Shown: positions 34,311 through 44,376, numbered from the stretch's first letter. The stretch is 64,000 bases of DNA from Cupriavidus necator A5-1 (GCF_000744095.1 NZ_JQLI01000008.1:1488001-1552000); one strand, 5' to 3'. Notes: generated by a model from the sequence alone, not told the origin. Program-made: numbers and translations.

Positions 34311-36037
34311 GGGCGCTTGCCTGCGCGCTCTTCCTCCAGCAGCCGCAACACCCGCCGCTGGATCTTGCCGGTGGTCGTCATCGGCAACTGGTCGATAAAC
34401 TCGATCGCCTTCGGATACTCATACGGCGCGAGCTGCCCGCGCACATGCGCCTGCAATTCCGCCACCAGCGCCGCATCGCCGTCGAACGAGCGCGCCACCG
34501 CCGGCGTCAGCACCACGAAGGCCTTGACCACCGCGCCGCGCTCGGGATCGGGCGAGGGCACCACGGCGCAGTTCGACACTGCCGGATGCTTGAGCAGGCA
34601 TTTCTCGATCTCACTCGGCCCGATGCGGTAGCCCGATGACTTGAAGACATCGTCCGCACGTCCCTGGTACCAGAGATAGCCGTCGGCATCGACGCGCGCC
34701 AGGTCGCCGGTGCGGCACCAGCGCAGGCCGTCGCGCTCGACGTACTTGGCTTCGGTCGCGGCGTCATTCTTCCAGTAGCCGAGAAAGAACACCGGATCCG
34801 GATGCCCGGCGATATCGGTCGCGCACACCGCGACCTCGCCGTCGTGGCCCGGCGGGCAGGGCCGGCCTTCGTCGTCGATCACCTGCACGCGGTGGCCGGG
34901 GTAGGGGCGTCCCATCGAGCCTGGCCGCGCCGGCCAGCCCAGCCGTTCATCGTCATATTGCGCGGTGCAGTTGCCGACGATGTAGTTGATCTCGGTCTGG
35001 CCGAACATCTCGTTGACGATCACGCCCAGCGCGTCGCGGCACCAGCCGAACACGGTCTCGCCCACCGCCTCGCCGGCACTCATCAGCGCGCGCAGCTTAA
35101 TCGCATAGCGCTGCCGCGGCTCGGGGCAGGCCTTCATCATCTGCTTGAGCGCGGTCGGGAACAGGAAGGTGTTGGTGACGGCGTAGCGCTCCAGCAACTC
35201 GAAGGCGCGCTCGGCGGAGAAGCGCCCCTGGTAGCCGACGATGGGCTTGCCGAAGTACAGCGCCGGCATCAGCGCATCCCACAGGCCGCCGGTCCAGGCC
35301 CAGTCGGCGGGGCTCCAGAACACGTCATCGTCCTGCGGATACCAGTTCTGCGAGCAGACGAAGCCGGTCAGGTTGCCGATCAGCGCGCGGTGCGGGATCA
35401 GCGCGCCCTTGGGCGGGCCGGTGGTGCCGCTGGTGTAGATCAGCACCGCGGCCTCGTCGGCCTTGGTCTGTTCGGCGGTGAAGGTGGGCAGTTGCGCGGC
35501 CAGCAGCATGTCCCAGTCGTGGTCGCCGCGCCCGTGCGCGTCGCCTGCGGCGATCACGGTGGCCAGCGTCGGGCATTCCGGGCGCGCGACCAGCACGTTG
35601 TCGATCGAGGTCTCGTCGGCGATGGCCACGTTGGCTTCGCTGTGCGCGATGCGGTAGGCTAGGGCCTCGGGCCCGAACAGCATCGACAGCGGCATCGCGA
35701 TCGCACCGAGCTGGTAGATCGCCATATGCGCGATCACGGTTTCGATCCGCTGCGGCATCACGATCGCGACGCGGTCGCCGCGCGCCACGCCCAGCGCGCG
35801 CAGCGCCGCCGAGAGCCGGTTGGCCTCGGCCTGGATGTAGGCGAAGGTATGGGCATTGCGGCGACCGTCCTCATGCTCGGTGTAGACGGCGATGCGGTCC
35901 ATGGTGGCCGGCTCGCGCGCCCAGCGTCCGCAGCAGGCCTCGGCGATATTGAACTGCGGGCGGATTTCCCAGCGGTAGGATTCGTACAGCGCGCGGTAAT
36001 CGTCGCGCCGGCTTGCCGGCAAGGCAGCTGCGGCCAT
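34307..36037 (-). CDS. Acyl-CoA synthetase (AMP-forming)
   Basis: The 576-residue enzyme activates a carboxylic acid to its CoA ester. The P-loop-like motif YTSGTTGPPKG (about 188), the A5 region NEMFGQTEINYIVGN, the A7/A8 region YLWYQGRADDVFKSSGYRIGPSEIE, and the catalytic Lys in MTTTGKIQRR near the end are all visible. The start at 36037 is chosen for AGGAG 8 nt upstream. It most resembles medium-chain or acetyl-CoA-synthetase-like enzymes of Burkholderiales; the substrate is not assigned. Its TAG stop (34309-34307) lies within the CTAG of the MITE-like element. Divergent from a hydrolase across a palindromic operator. Confidence 0.93.
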   Translation of the reverse strand: MAAAALPASRRDDYRALYESYRWEIRPQFNIAEACCGRWAREPATMDRIAVYTEHEDGRRNAHTFAYIQAEANRLSAALRALGVARGDRVAIVMPQRIETVIAHMAIYQLGAIAMPLSMLFGPEALAYRIAHSEANVAIADETSIDNVLVARPECPTLATVIAAGDAHGRGDHDWDMLLAAQLPTFTAEQTKADEAAVLIYTSGTTGPPKGALIPHRALIGNLTGFVCSQNWYPQDDDVFWSPADWAWTGGLWDALMPALYFGKPIVGYQGRFSAERAFELLERYAVTNTFLFPTALKQMMKACPEPRQRYAIKLRALMSAGEAVGETVFGWCRDALGVIVNEMFGQTEINYIVGNCTAQYDDERLGWPARPGSMGRPYPGHRVQVIDDEGRPCPPGHDGEVAVCATDIAGHPDPVFFLGYWKNDAATEAKYVERDGLRWCRTGDLARVDADGYLWYQGRADDVFKSSGYRIGPSEIEKCLLKHPAVSNCAVVPSPDPERGAVVKAFVVLTPAVARSFDGDAALVAELQAHVRGQLAPYEYPKAIEFIDQLPMTTTGKIQRRVLRLLEEERAGKRP

Positions 36038-36081
36038 CCAAGGTCTCCTGTAGGTCCGCCCGGCGCTATAATCCCGCAAGC

Positions 36082-36093
36082 GAACGATCGTTC
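36082..36093. promoter_or_regulatory. Palindromic operator-like site
   Basis: GAACGATCGTTC is a perfect 12-bp palindrome with AC/GT-rich flanks of TetR-family style. It lies in the divergent gap between the acyl-CoA synthetase and the hydrolase, 45 nt before the synthetase start. Confidence 0.5.
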
Positions 36094-36171
36094 TATTTTG
36101 TTCGGGCTTCCCTGCCACCCCCGCGGCGCCGCGCTCAGCGGCAGGAAGACCCCGGCACAAGGGTGGAGACA

Positions 36172-37065
36172 ATGACAATCAAGGAAACCTCGCGGTCTGA
36201 ATTTATCACGTTGCGCGGGCTGCGCTACCACGTGCGCCACTGGGGCACACCCGGCGCACGCAAGCTGTTCATGCTGCATGGCTGGATGGATGTGGCCGCG
36301 TCGTTCCAGTTCCTGGTCGACCACCTGCGCGGCGACTGGCACGTGATCGCGGCGGACTGGCGCGGGTTTGGCGAGACCGACTGGCCCACGCGCTATCCGG
36401 GCACGCAGTCCTACTGGTTCGGCGACTACATCGCCGACCTGGAGGCGCTGCTCGACCATTACCAGCCTGAAGGGCAGGTGGACCTGGTCGGCCACAGCAT
36501 GGGCGCCAACGTGATCTGCCTGTACGCCGGCATCCGCCCCGAGCGCGTGCGCCGCGTGGTGGACCTGGAGGGCTTCGGCATGACGGCGACGCGGCCGCAG
36601 CATGCGCCGAGGCGCTATGCGCGCTGGCTCGACGAACTGCGCGCGGGAGCCGAACTGAAGACGTATGACAGCGTGGAGGGTGTCGCCGCCCGGCTGCAGA
36701 AGACCAATCCGCGGCTGCCGGACGACCGCGCCGCCTTTCTCGCCGCGCACTGGTCGCGCCAGAATGCCGATGGCCGCTGGGAGATCCTGGGCGATCCCGC
36801 GCACAAGCTGGTCAATCCGATGCTGTACCGGGTCGACGAAGTAATGGCGATCTGGGAGCAGGTCAGCGCGCCGGTGCTGCACGTGGAAGCGCGCGACTCG
36901 GACACGCTGCGCCATATCGCCCACAAGCAGACCATCGCCGAGTTCAAGGAGCGCTTCCGCGCCTTCCGCGATTTCCGTGAAGAGATGGTCGACGATGCCG
37001 GCCACATGCTGCACCACGACCAGCCCGCCGCAGTGGCGGCACTGGTCGAGTCCTTCTGCAGCTGA
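36172..37065 (+). CDS. Alpha/beta hydrolase
   Basis: The 297-residue hydrolase has HGWMDVAAS after the first strand (oxyanion region, about 38), nucleophile GHSMGAN (about 107) and catalytic His in DDAGHMLHHDQP (about 275). The start at 36172 (MTIKETSRSEF) follows GGTGGAG; further upstream codons are not domain-like. It is divergent from the acyl-CoA synthetase and may be co-controlled by the palindrome between them, suggesting a thioesterase or esterase in fatty-acid metabolism. Other alpha/beta hydrolase activities remain possible. Confidence 0.87.
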   Translation: MTIKETSRSEFITLRGLRYHVRHWGTPGARKLFMLHGWMDVAASFQFLVDHLRGDWHVIAADWRGFGETDWPTRYPGTQSYWFGDYIADLEALLDHYQPEGQVDLVGHSMGANVICLYAGIRPERVRRVVDLEGFGMTATRPQHAPRRYARWLDELRAGAELKTYDSVEGVAARLQKTNPRLPDDRAAFLAAHWSRQNADGRWEILGDPAHKLVNPMLYRVDEVMAIWEQVSAPVLHVEARDSDTLRHIAHKQTIAEFKERFRAFRDFREEMVDDAGHMLHHDQPAAVAALVESFCS

Positions 37066-37074
37066 CGCTGCCGC

Positions 37075-38151
37075 TCAGGCGTGCGTGAGCTTTTCCTTCA
37101 GCGCGGCGTTGTTGCTGGTGTGCACGTGCACCAGTGCCTTTTCCGGGAAGGCATAGTGGTAAGCGCGGCGCAGCGCCAGCGCGGCTTCATGGAAGCCTGA
37201 CAGGATCAGCTTCTGCTTGTTGGTGTAGAACGCGATATCGCCCGCGGCAAAGATGCCGCGGCGCGAGCTTTCGTAGGTGGTGGTGTCGACCAGGATGCGG
37301 CCGGCGCGCATGTCCATGTCCCATTGCGCGATCGGGCCCGGCTCCGACACCAGGCCGTACAGCGCCACCAGTTCGTCGGCGGGCACGGCCGTGCTGCCGT
37401 CGCGCGTGCGCACCTCGACTTCGGTGAGCGCGCCACCTTCCCCGGCGGTACGCAGCGCGCCCAGCATGCCGACCACGAAATCCATCTCGCCGGCCGCCAC
37501 GGCCTCGCGCATCTCGGCGACGGTGCCATCGGCGGCGCGGAAGCCCTCGCGCCGGTGCAGCAGCGTCACGCGCGCGGCCACCTTGCGCAGCGCCAGCGCC
37601 CAGTCCAGCGCCGAGTCGCCGCCGCCGGCCACCACCACGCGCTTGCCGGCAAAGCGCGACACGTCGCGCACGGCGTAGTGCACGTGGCGGCCTTCCAGCG
37701 CCGGTGCTTCCGGCAGCGACACGCGCTGCGGCGCAAAGGCGCCGGCACCCGCGCAGATCAGCACCGCGGCGACATCGAAGCGCTTGCCGCCGTCAGTGGT
37801 CACCAGCAGGCGCTGGCGGGCGGGATGGCCATCCTGCGGCGGCTCCGCCGGGATTTCGGACAGGCTCTCGGCGCGCTGGCCGAAGTGCATCGGGAAGGCA
37901 AACGGCTCGCACTGTTCCAGCAACCGGTCCACCAGCTCCTGCGCCAGGCAGCCCGGCACGGCGGGGATGTCGTAGATCGGTTTCTCGGGGTAGAGCTCAG
38001 TGCACTGGCCGCCGGCGCGGTCGAGCACATCGATCAGTTCACATTTGAGGCCGAGCACGCCGGCCTGGAACGCGGCGAACAGCCCGACCGGGCCGGCGCC
38101 CACGATCAGTACGTCGGTGGTGGTGACGGCGGGGGAGGTGTCGTTGGACAT
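37075..38151 (-). CDS. Ferredoxin--NADP reductase, thioredoxin-reductase-like type
   Basis: The 358-residue flavoprotein has the FAD motif LIVGAGPVGLFAAFQAG at the N-terminus, the family block GGQCTELYPEKPIYDIPA (about 45), the NAD(P) motif VVVAGGGDSALDWAL (about 165) and GIFAAGDIAFY near the end. It lacks the CxxC redox pair of thioredoxin reductase and fits the YumC-type ferredoxin/flavodoxin reductases. The start at 38151 (MSNDTSPAVTTTDV) is preceded by a weak Shine-Dalgarno. It converges with the hydrolase gene and is divergent from the PHP gene. Confidence 0.91.
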   Translation of the reverse strand: MSNDTSPAVTTTDVLIVGAGPVGLFAAFQAGVLGLKCELIDVLDRAGGQCTELYPEKPIYDIPAVPGCLAQELVDRLLEQCEPFAFPMHFGQRAESLSEIPAEPPQDGHPARQRLLVTTDGGKRFDVAAVLICAGAGAFAPQRVSLPEAPALEGRHVHYAVRDVSRFAGKRVVVAGGGDSALDWALALRKVAARVTLLHRREGFRAADGTVAEMREAVAAGEMDFVVGMLGALRTAGEGGALTEVEVRTRDGSTAVPADELVALYGLVSEPGPIAQWDMDMRAGRILVDTTTYESSRRGIFAAGDIAFYTNKQKLILSGFHEAALALRRAYHYAFPEKALVHVHTSNNAALKEKLTHA

Positions 38152-38297
38152 TGAGCATGGCGGGCACACCAAGCGCCCGAAGAAGACGGTGCAAAGCCCG
38201 ACTATACCCCCCGCAAGGCCAGTTTTCGCCGACGCCAGCGTTGCCGGCAGGGCTTTGCCAGGGCACGCCGGCGTCACGCAAGCCGGGGCGACAAGAG

Positions 38298-38303
38298 TAG
38301 AAT
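38298..38303 (+). promoter_or_regulatory. -10 box giving a possible leaderless transcript
   Basis: TAGAAT ends 7 nt before the ATG at 38310 and no Shine-Dalgarno is visible, so transcription could begin at or next to the start codon. Confidence 0.45.
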
Positions 38304-38309
38304 GGCCCC

Positions 38310-39155
38310 ATGCAAAACGCCCACGCCCTCAACGCCGACCTGCACTGCCATTCCACCGTGTCCGACGGCACGCTGTCGCCCCGCGCGGTGGCGCAACTCG
38401 CCCGCGATGCGGGGGTCGCGATGTGGGCGCTGACCGACCATGACGAGCTGGCCGGACAGGCCGAGGCGCGCGCCGCGGCGGAAGAATTCGGCATGCGCTA
38501 TGTGCCGGGCGTGGAGATTTCGGTGACCTGGGCGGGGCAGACCGTCCATATCGTCGGCCTGCAGATCGACCCGTTCTGTCCCGAACTGATCGACGGCCTG
38601 ACTGACACCCGCTCCGGCCGCGCACGCCGCGCCCGCGATATCGGCGAAGCGTTGGCCAGGGTCGGCATCGGCGGCGCCTTCGAAGGCGCGCTCAAGTACG
38701 TGGGCAACCCGGACCTGATCTCGCGCACGCACTTCGCGCGCTGGCTGGTCGATGAGGGCCATTGCGCCACCATCGGCGATGTCTTCAGCGAATACCTGTC
38801 CGAAGGCCGTCCGGGCTATGTCGGCCACCGCTGGGCCAGCCTGGCGGATGCGATCGGCTGGATCCGCGCCGCCGGCGGCATTGCCGTGATGGCGCACCCG
38901 GGCCGCTACAACTACACCGTCACCCAGCACGATGCGCTGTTCGACGAATTCACCGCACTGGGCGGCGGCGCGGTCGAGGTCGTGACCGGCAGCCATACGC
39001 CGGACCAGTACCGCCGCTATGCCGACGTGGCGCGCCATTACGGGCTGCTGGCCTCGCGCGGCACGGACTTCCACGGCCCCGGCGAAGGGCGGGTGGAGCT
39101 GGGCGCGCTGCCGCCGCTGCCGCCGTCGGTCACGCCGGTCTGGCACGACTGGTAA
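38310..39155 (+). CDS. PHP-domain phosphatase / RNase AM-like
   Basis: The 281-residue PHP protein has metal ligands in ADLHCHSTVSDGTL (about 10), TDHDELAG (about 40), PGVEISVTW (about 65), MAHPGRYNY (about 190) and a final GTDFHGPG (about 258). This matches TrpH/YciV, which removes phosphate from 3',5'-nucleotides and trims 5' ends of RNA. A dedicated promoter with a possible leaderless start precedes it. The yciO-type gene follows 81 nt downstream, the same pair as E. coli yciV-yciO. Confidence 0.9.
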   Translation: MQNAHALNADLHCHSTVSDGTLSPRAVAQLARDAGVAMWALTDHDELAGQAEARAAAEEFGMRYVPGVEISVTWAGQTVHIVGLQIDPFCPELIDGLTDTRSGRARRARDIGEALARVGIGGAFEGALKYVGNPDLISRTHFARWLVDEGHCATIGDVFSEYLSEGRPGYVGHRWASLADAIGWIRAAGGIAVMAHPGRYNYTVTQHDALFDEFTALGGGAVEVVTGSHTPDQYRRYADVARHYGLLASRGTDFHGPGEGRVELGALPPLPPSVTPVWHDW

Positions 39156-39236
39156 GGCGCATGCCCGGCATGGGCCTCCCATGAGCCTCCATTACGATCC
39201 CCCGATCTGTCAGCATCCGTTACCGACACCTGGCCC

Positions 39237-39860
39237 ATGTCCCAGTACTTCGAGATCCATCCGCTCAACCCGCAGTCGCGCCTGATCAAGCAGGCCGCCC
39301 AGATCCTGCAGAAGGGCGGGCTGATCGCGCTGCCGACCGACTCCAGCTACGCGCTCGCCTGCCAGCTCGACGACAAGCACGCGGTCGAGCGCCTGCGCCG
39401 GCTGCGCGGCGTCGACGACCGCCACCACCTGACGCTGATGTGCCGCGACCTGTCCGAGATCGGCAACTTCGCCCGCGTCGACAACCGGCAGTACCGCTGG
39501 ATCAAGGGCGCCACGCCGGGCCCCTACGTGTTTATCCTGGAAGCGACCAAGGAAGTGCCGCGGCGGCTCTCGCACCCGGCGCGCAAGACCATCGGCGTGC
39601 GCGTGCCCGACCATGCCATTCCGCTGGCGCTGCTGGGCGAGACCGGCGAGCCGCTGATCTCGGCCACGCTGCAGATGCCTGGCGACGAGAAGCCGCTCAA
39701 CGACCCGTCCGAAATCCGCGCCCGGCTGGAAAAGCAGCTTGACCTGGTGGTGTGCGGCGGGCCGGCGCCGGCGCAGCCGACCACGGTGATCGACCTGACC
39801 GGCGGCGAGCCCGAACTGGTGCGCGCCGGCCGCGGCGACGTCGAGCGCTTCGGGCTCTGA
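39237..39860 (+). CDS. L-threonylcarbamoyladenylate synthase-type protein (YciO/Sua5)
   Basis: The 207-residue protein carries the YrdC/Sua5 domain with LIALPTDSSYALACQLDDKHAVERLRRLRG (about 35) and PGPYVFILEATKEVPRRL. It lacks the C-terminal Sua5 extension, as in YciO. Sua5/TsaC proteins make threonylcarbamoyl-AMP for t6A tRNA modification; YciO members are close relatives whose activity is less clear. It lies between the PHP phosphatase and an M50 protease. Confidence 0.88.
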   Translation: MSQYFEIHPLNPQSRLIKQAAQILQKGGLIALPTDSSYALACQLDDKHAVERLRRLRGVDDRHHLTLMCRDLSEIGNFARVDNRQYRWIKGATPGPYVFILEATKEVPRRLSHPARKTIGVRVPDHAIPLALLGETGEPLISATLQMPGDEKPLNDPSEIRARLEKQLDLVVCGGPAPAQPTTVIDLTGGEPELVRAGRGDVERFGL

Positions 39861-39922
39861 GCGCGCCGCCACGGACGCCGCAACAGGTGCGCCGTCCTGC
39901 GCCTGGCAGCCTGCCGGGCCGT

Positions 39923-39928
39923 TACAAT
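39923..39928 (+). promoter_or_regulatory. -10 box next to the M50 protease start
   Basis: TACAAT lies 7 nt before the ATG at 39936. With normal spacing, transcription would start at or one base from the start codon, i.e. a leaderless mRNA. Confidence 0.45.
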
Positions 39929-39935
39929 AGGGACC

Positions 39936-40601
39936 ATGGATTCCTCCCTTATCCAGACCTTCGCGGTCTATGCCCTGCCGGTGCTGTTCGCCATCACGCT
40001 GCATGAGGCTTCGCACGGCTATGTGGCCAAGCTCTTCGGCGACAACACGGCCTATGCGCTCGGGCGCGTCAGCCTGAACCCTATCCGCCATATCGACCCG
40101 ATCGGCACGATCGCGGTGCCGCTGCTGCTCTACATCATGACCAGCGGCCAGTTCGTGTTCGGCTACGCCAAGCCGGTGCCGGTGGTGTTCGAGCGCCTGC
40201 GCAACCCGCGCTGGCACGGCATGTGGGTGGCGCTGGCCGGGCCCGCCAGCAACGTGGTGCAGGCCTTCGTCTGGGTGCTGCTGGCGATCGGCCTGACCTG
40301 GGGCGGCGTGCGCGAGCCGTTCTTCGGCGAGATGGCGCTGGCCGGCGTGCGCGTCAACCTGGTGGTGGCCGCCTTCAACCTGTTCCCGGTGCCGCCTTTG
40401 GACGGCGGCCGCGTGCTGACCGCGCTGCTGCCGCAGGGCATAGCCCGCGCGGTGTCCCGCATCGAGCCCTACGGCATCTTCGTGGTGCTGGCGCTGGTGG
40501 CGGCGGGCGTGATCACCACGATCTGGATGACGCCAGTGGTCAACTTGCTGATGTCGCTGATCGAGCTGATGCTGCGCCCGATCGTGATGCTGCTGCAGTG
40601 A
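39936..40601 (+). CDS. Site-2 protease family membrane metalloprotease (M50)
   Basis: The 221-residue integral membrane protein has the zinc motif HEASH in the first membrane region (FAITLHEASHGYVAKLFGD) and the second site-2 protease motif NLFPVPPLDGGRV near residue 150. Several more hydrophobic segments follow. It resembles the short M50 proteins without a PDZ domain. The biological substrate is unknown. There is no Shine-Dalgarno, and the -10 box directly upstream suggests a leaderless transcript. The methyltransferase gene follows 17 nt downstream. Confidence 0.9.
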   Translation: MDSSLIQTFAVYALPVLFAITLHEASHGYVAKLFGDNTAYALGRVSLNPIRHIDPIGTIAVPLLLYIMTSGQFVFGYAKPVPVVFERLRNPRWHGMWVALAGPASNVVQAFVWVLLAIGLTWGGVREPFFGEMALAGVRVNLVVAAFNLFPVPPLDGGRVLTALLPQGIARAVSRIEPYGIFVVLALVAAGVITTIWMTPVVNLLMSLIELMLRPIVMLLQ

Positions 40602-40618
40602 GCGGGAGGTGTAATGCC

Positions 40619-41209
40619 ATGATGCCGCTGCAACCCGCATCGCATGCCGGACTTTCAGAACCATCTCCCTGGGTCACGCGCTGGGCCCACCTGCTGCGCC
40701 CGGGCGCGCGCGTGCTCGACCTGGCCTGCGGCAGCGGCCGCCATGCCGCCTGGCTGGCCGCGCGCGGCCATGCGGTGCTGGCGGTCGACCGCGATGCCGA
40801 TGCCATCGCCGGCCTGCCGGCGGGCGTCAGCGGCCGTGTGGCCGACCTGGAGCAGGGCGGCTGGCCGCTGGCGGGGGAGGCGCCGTTCGACGCCATCGTC
40901 GTCACCAACTACCTGCACCGGCCGCTGTGGCCGCACCTGGCCGCCGCGCTGGCGCCGGGCGGCGTGTGGCTGTACGAGACCTTTGCCGCGGGCAACGAGA
41001 CCGTCGGCAAGCCGTCGCGGCCGGATTTCCTGCTGCGTCCGGGCGAATTGCTCGAGGTGGCGCATGCGCATGGCCTGCGTGTGATCGCCTACGAGGACGG
41101 CGTCACCGAAGTGCCGAAAACAGCCTTCGTCCAGCGGCTATGTGCGGTGCGCGCGGCGGATTCCACCGGCGATGCGGCTGCCCCGGCACGCTACCGCCTG
41201 GAGCCGTGA
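40619..41209 (+). CDS. Class I SAM-dependent methyltransferase
   Basis: The 196-residue methyltransferase has motif I VLDLACGSGRHAAWLAARGH (about 33), motif II VAVDRDADAIAG, and motif IV FDAIVVTNYLHRP. It resembles TehB/UbiE-type small methyltransferases. The start at 40619 (MM; the second Met at 40622 is equally possible) follows GGGAGG by about 10 nt. The substrate cannot be assigned. It is probably co-transcribed with the M50 gene, from which it is separated by 17 nt. Confidence 0.86.
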   Translation: MMPLQPASHAGLSEPSPWVTRWAHLLRPGARVLDLACGSGRHAAWLAARGHAVLAVDRDADAIAGLPAGVSGRVADLEQGGWPLAGEAPFDAIVVTNYLHRPLWPHLAAALAPGGVWLYETFAAGNETVGKPSRPDFLLRPGELLEVAHAHGLRVIAYEDGVTEVPKTAFVQRLCAVRAADSTGDAAAPARYRLEP

Positions 41210-41345
41210 CCCTGGCCTCGGGCGGTCGGCGAGAATGCCGCTGCACACGTTGATACAGTTGGTAGCAACCCCTGTCCGGACAGCGGTCGAAGCGACCTGC
41301 GGTTCCGGTACAATCCCGTTATTCGCATCCCGAATCCCTAACCTT

Positions 41346-42230
<885 letters not shown>

Positions 42231-42278
42231 TTTTCCGCGGCGTCTTGCTGTCGCTCCCTCAACTAGGATTGCGTGTCA

Positions 42279-43514
42279 ATGAAACTGAAGCTTAACCGCC
42301 GCGGCGCGACGCAAGTCCGCCGCGCCGCTCTGGTTGTGCCCGTGCTCGCCGCGGGCGTGATTACCGGCTGCAGCAGCATCAACGAGGCGATGCAGCCCGA
42401 CAAGATCGACTACAAGTCGTCGGCCTCGAAGCGCACGCCTACGCTGGATATCCCGCCCGACCTGACCAAGCTGGAGGGCGATCGCCGTTATTCGGTGCCC
42501 GACCAGAACGGCACCTCGACGCTGTCGAACTACAGCCAGGCCACCCGGGTACGCGAGCAATCCCCGACCGAGAACGTGCTGCCCTCCGCGCAGGGCATCC
42601 GCATGGAGCGTGACGGCAACACGCGCTGGCTGGTGATCAGCAACGGCATGCGCGGCGACCAGCTGTGGCAGCAGCTGCGCGGCTTCTGGCAGGAAAGCGG
42701 TTTCCTGCTGGTGCAGGACTCGCCCGAGACTGGCATCATGGAAACCGACTGGGCCGAGAACCGCGCCAAGATCCCGCAGGACATCATCCGCAATACCATC
42801 GGCAAGGTGTTCGACGGCCTGTACTCGACCTCGGAGCGCGACAAGTTCCGCACCCGCGTCGAGCGTTCGCAGAACGGCACGCTGGAGGTCTTCATCAGCC
42901 ACCGCGGTGCGCAGGAGCAGCTGACCGGCATCGACAAGTCCAGCACGGTGTGGACGCCGCGTGCGGCCGATCCTGAGCTGGAAGCCGAATTCCTGTCGCG
43001 CCTGGCCCAGCGCCTGGGCGTGCAGAAGGAACAGGCCGACCGCATGGCCAAGAACCCGGCTGCGGCCGGCAGTGCCGCAGCTTCTGCTGCTACCGGTACC
43101 GCTGCTGCTGCCGCGGGCACCGCTGCCCCGGCAGAAGGCGCGGCGACGGGCAAGTCGTACCTGGCCCAGGTCAATGGCGCCCCGGCGCTGCAGATCCCCG
43201 AACCGTTCGACCGCGCCTGGCGCTCGGTCGGGCTGTCGCTGGATCGCGTCAACTTCACCGTCGAAGACCGCGACCGCGCCCAGGGGCTGTACTACGTGCG
43301 CTATGTCGACCCGCGCACCGTTGCCGACAGCCGCGGCTTCTTCTCCAAGCTGTTCACCAAGCCAGACGATCCCAAGACCGCCAAGAAGTACCGCGTGTCG
43401 CTCAAGGGCACCGGCAGCGGTACGCTGGTGACGGTGCTCAACGACGCTGGCCAGCCCGAGAGCGGCGAAATCGGCAAGCGCATCCTGTCGCTGCTCGACG
43501 AGCAATTGCACTGA
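42279..43514 (+). CDS. bamC: Outer membrane assembly lipoprotein BamC
   Basis: The 411-residue lipoprotein of the BAM complex has a signal peptide ending in the lipobox VITGC (Cys about 31) and an unstructured segment (SSINEAMQPDKIDYKS) that contacts BamD. Two helix-grip domains follow (about 90-250 and 300-405), separated by a long Ala/Gly/Pro-rich linker (about 262-300) beyond what E. coli has. ATG 42279 is preferred over GTG 42273 because AGGA is better spaced. The gene order dapA-bamC (formerly nlpB) is conserved in gammaproteobacteria too. Confidence 0.93.
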   Translation: MKLKLNRRGATQVRRAALVVPVLAAGVITGCSSINEAMQPDKIDYKSSASKRTPTLDIPPDLTKLEGDRRYSVPDQNGTSTLSNYSQATRVREQSPTENVLPSAQGIRMERDGNTRWLVISNGMRGDQLWQQLRGFWQESGFLLVQDSPETGIMETDWAENRAKIPQDIIRNTIGKVFDGLYSTSERDKFRTRVERSQNGTLEVFISHRGAQEQLTGIDKSSTVWTPRAADPELEAEFLSRLAQRLGVQKEQADRMAKNPAAAGSAAASAATGTAAAAAGTAAPAEGAATGKSYLAQVNGAPALQIPEPFDRAWRSVGLSLDRVNFTVEDRDRAQGLYYVRYVDPRTVADSRGFFSKLFTKPDDPKTAKKYRVSLKGTGSGTLVTVLNDAGQPESGEIGKRILSLLDEQLH

Positions 43515-43587
43515 GCCGGCGGGTGACCGGCATATCAACCGGCCGGCGCACCACGCGTCGGCAGGGCAGGCCAGGGCGGGCGCATTC

Positions 43588-44376
43588 ATGATGCGCTTCG
43601 CCTTCCTTGGCAGCGGCAGCGAGGGCAACTCGCTGCTGATCGAATCCCGCGAAGGCACCACCACCACCCGCGTACTGCTGGACTGCGGTTTCGGCATCCG
43701 CGAGACCGCCCGGCGCCTGGAGCGCCTGGGCGTCACGCCGGACCAGCTCGACGCGGTGCTGGTGACGCACGAGCACGGCGACCATGTCGGCTCGGCCTAC
43801 GCCTTTGCGGCCCGCCATCGCCTGACCGTCTACACCAGCCACGGCACCTGGCTGGCCACTTCGCATCTGCGCGGCGCCGACGTGGCCGATGTGCGGGTCT
43901 GCTGCGCCGACCATGCGTTCGGCATCGGCAGCCTGCAGGTGATGCCGTACACCGTGCCGCACGACGCACGCGAGCCGCTGCAGTTCGTGCTGTCCGACGG
44001 ACGGGCGCGGCTGGGCGTGCTGACCGATGCGGGGATGGAGACGCCCTACGTGACCGCGCGCCTGTCAGCGGTCGACTCCCTGGTGCTCGAATGCAACCAT
44101 GACCGCGAGATGCTGCGCAATTCGGTCTATCCGGCTTCGCTGAAGCGGCGCATCGGCGGCGACTTCGGCCACCTGGCCAATGAAGTGGCGGCGAGCATCC
44201 TGGGGCAGGTGGCCCATGCGGGCCTGAACCGCGTGGTCGCGGCGCATCTCAGCAAGCAGAACAACACGCGCGAACTGGCCACCGGTGCGCTGGCGGCCGC
44301 ATTGGGCGCGCTGCCAACCGATGTGCTGGTGGCGGATCAGGATGAGGGGCTGGGCTGGCAGGCGGTGCGCGCCTGA
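43588..44376 (+). CDS. MBL-fold metallohydrolase (YycJ-like)
   Basis: The 262-residue metallo-beta-lactamase-fold protein has its HxHxDH motif as VTHEHGDHVGSAY (about 60) and further ligands in LVLECNHDREML and VAAHLSKQNNT. Members of the YycJ/WalJ group are inferred 5'-3' exonucleases or phosphodiesterases; no precise role is assigned. The start at 43588 has a second Met next to it (43591). Terminator-type hairpin follows. Confidence 0.9.
   Translation: MMRFAFLGSGSEGNSLLIESREGTTTTRVLLDCGFGIRETARRLERLGVTPDQLDAVLVTHEHGDHVGSAYAFAARHRLTVYTSHGTWLATSHLRGADVADVRVCCADHAFGIGSLQVMPYTVPHDAREPLQFVLSDGRARLGVLTDAGMETPYVTARLSAVDSLVLECNHDREMLRNSVYPASLKRRIGGDFGHLANEVAASILGQVAHAGLNRVVAAHLSKQNNTRELATGALAAALGALPTDVLVADQDEGLGWQAVRA

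Noticed and set aside
39210..40664. 484-residue minus frame over the YciO and M50 genes
   Set aside because: The plus-strand genes have clear domains; this frame has none.
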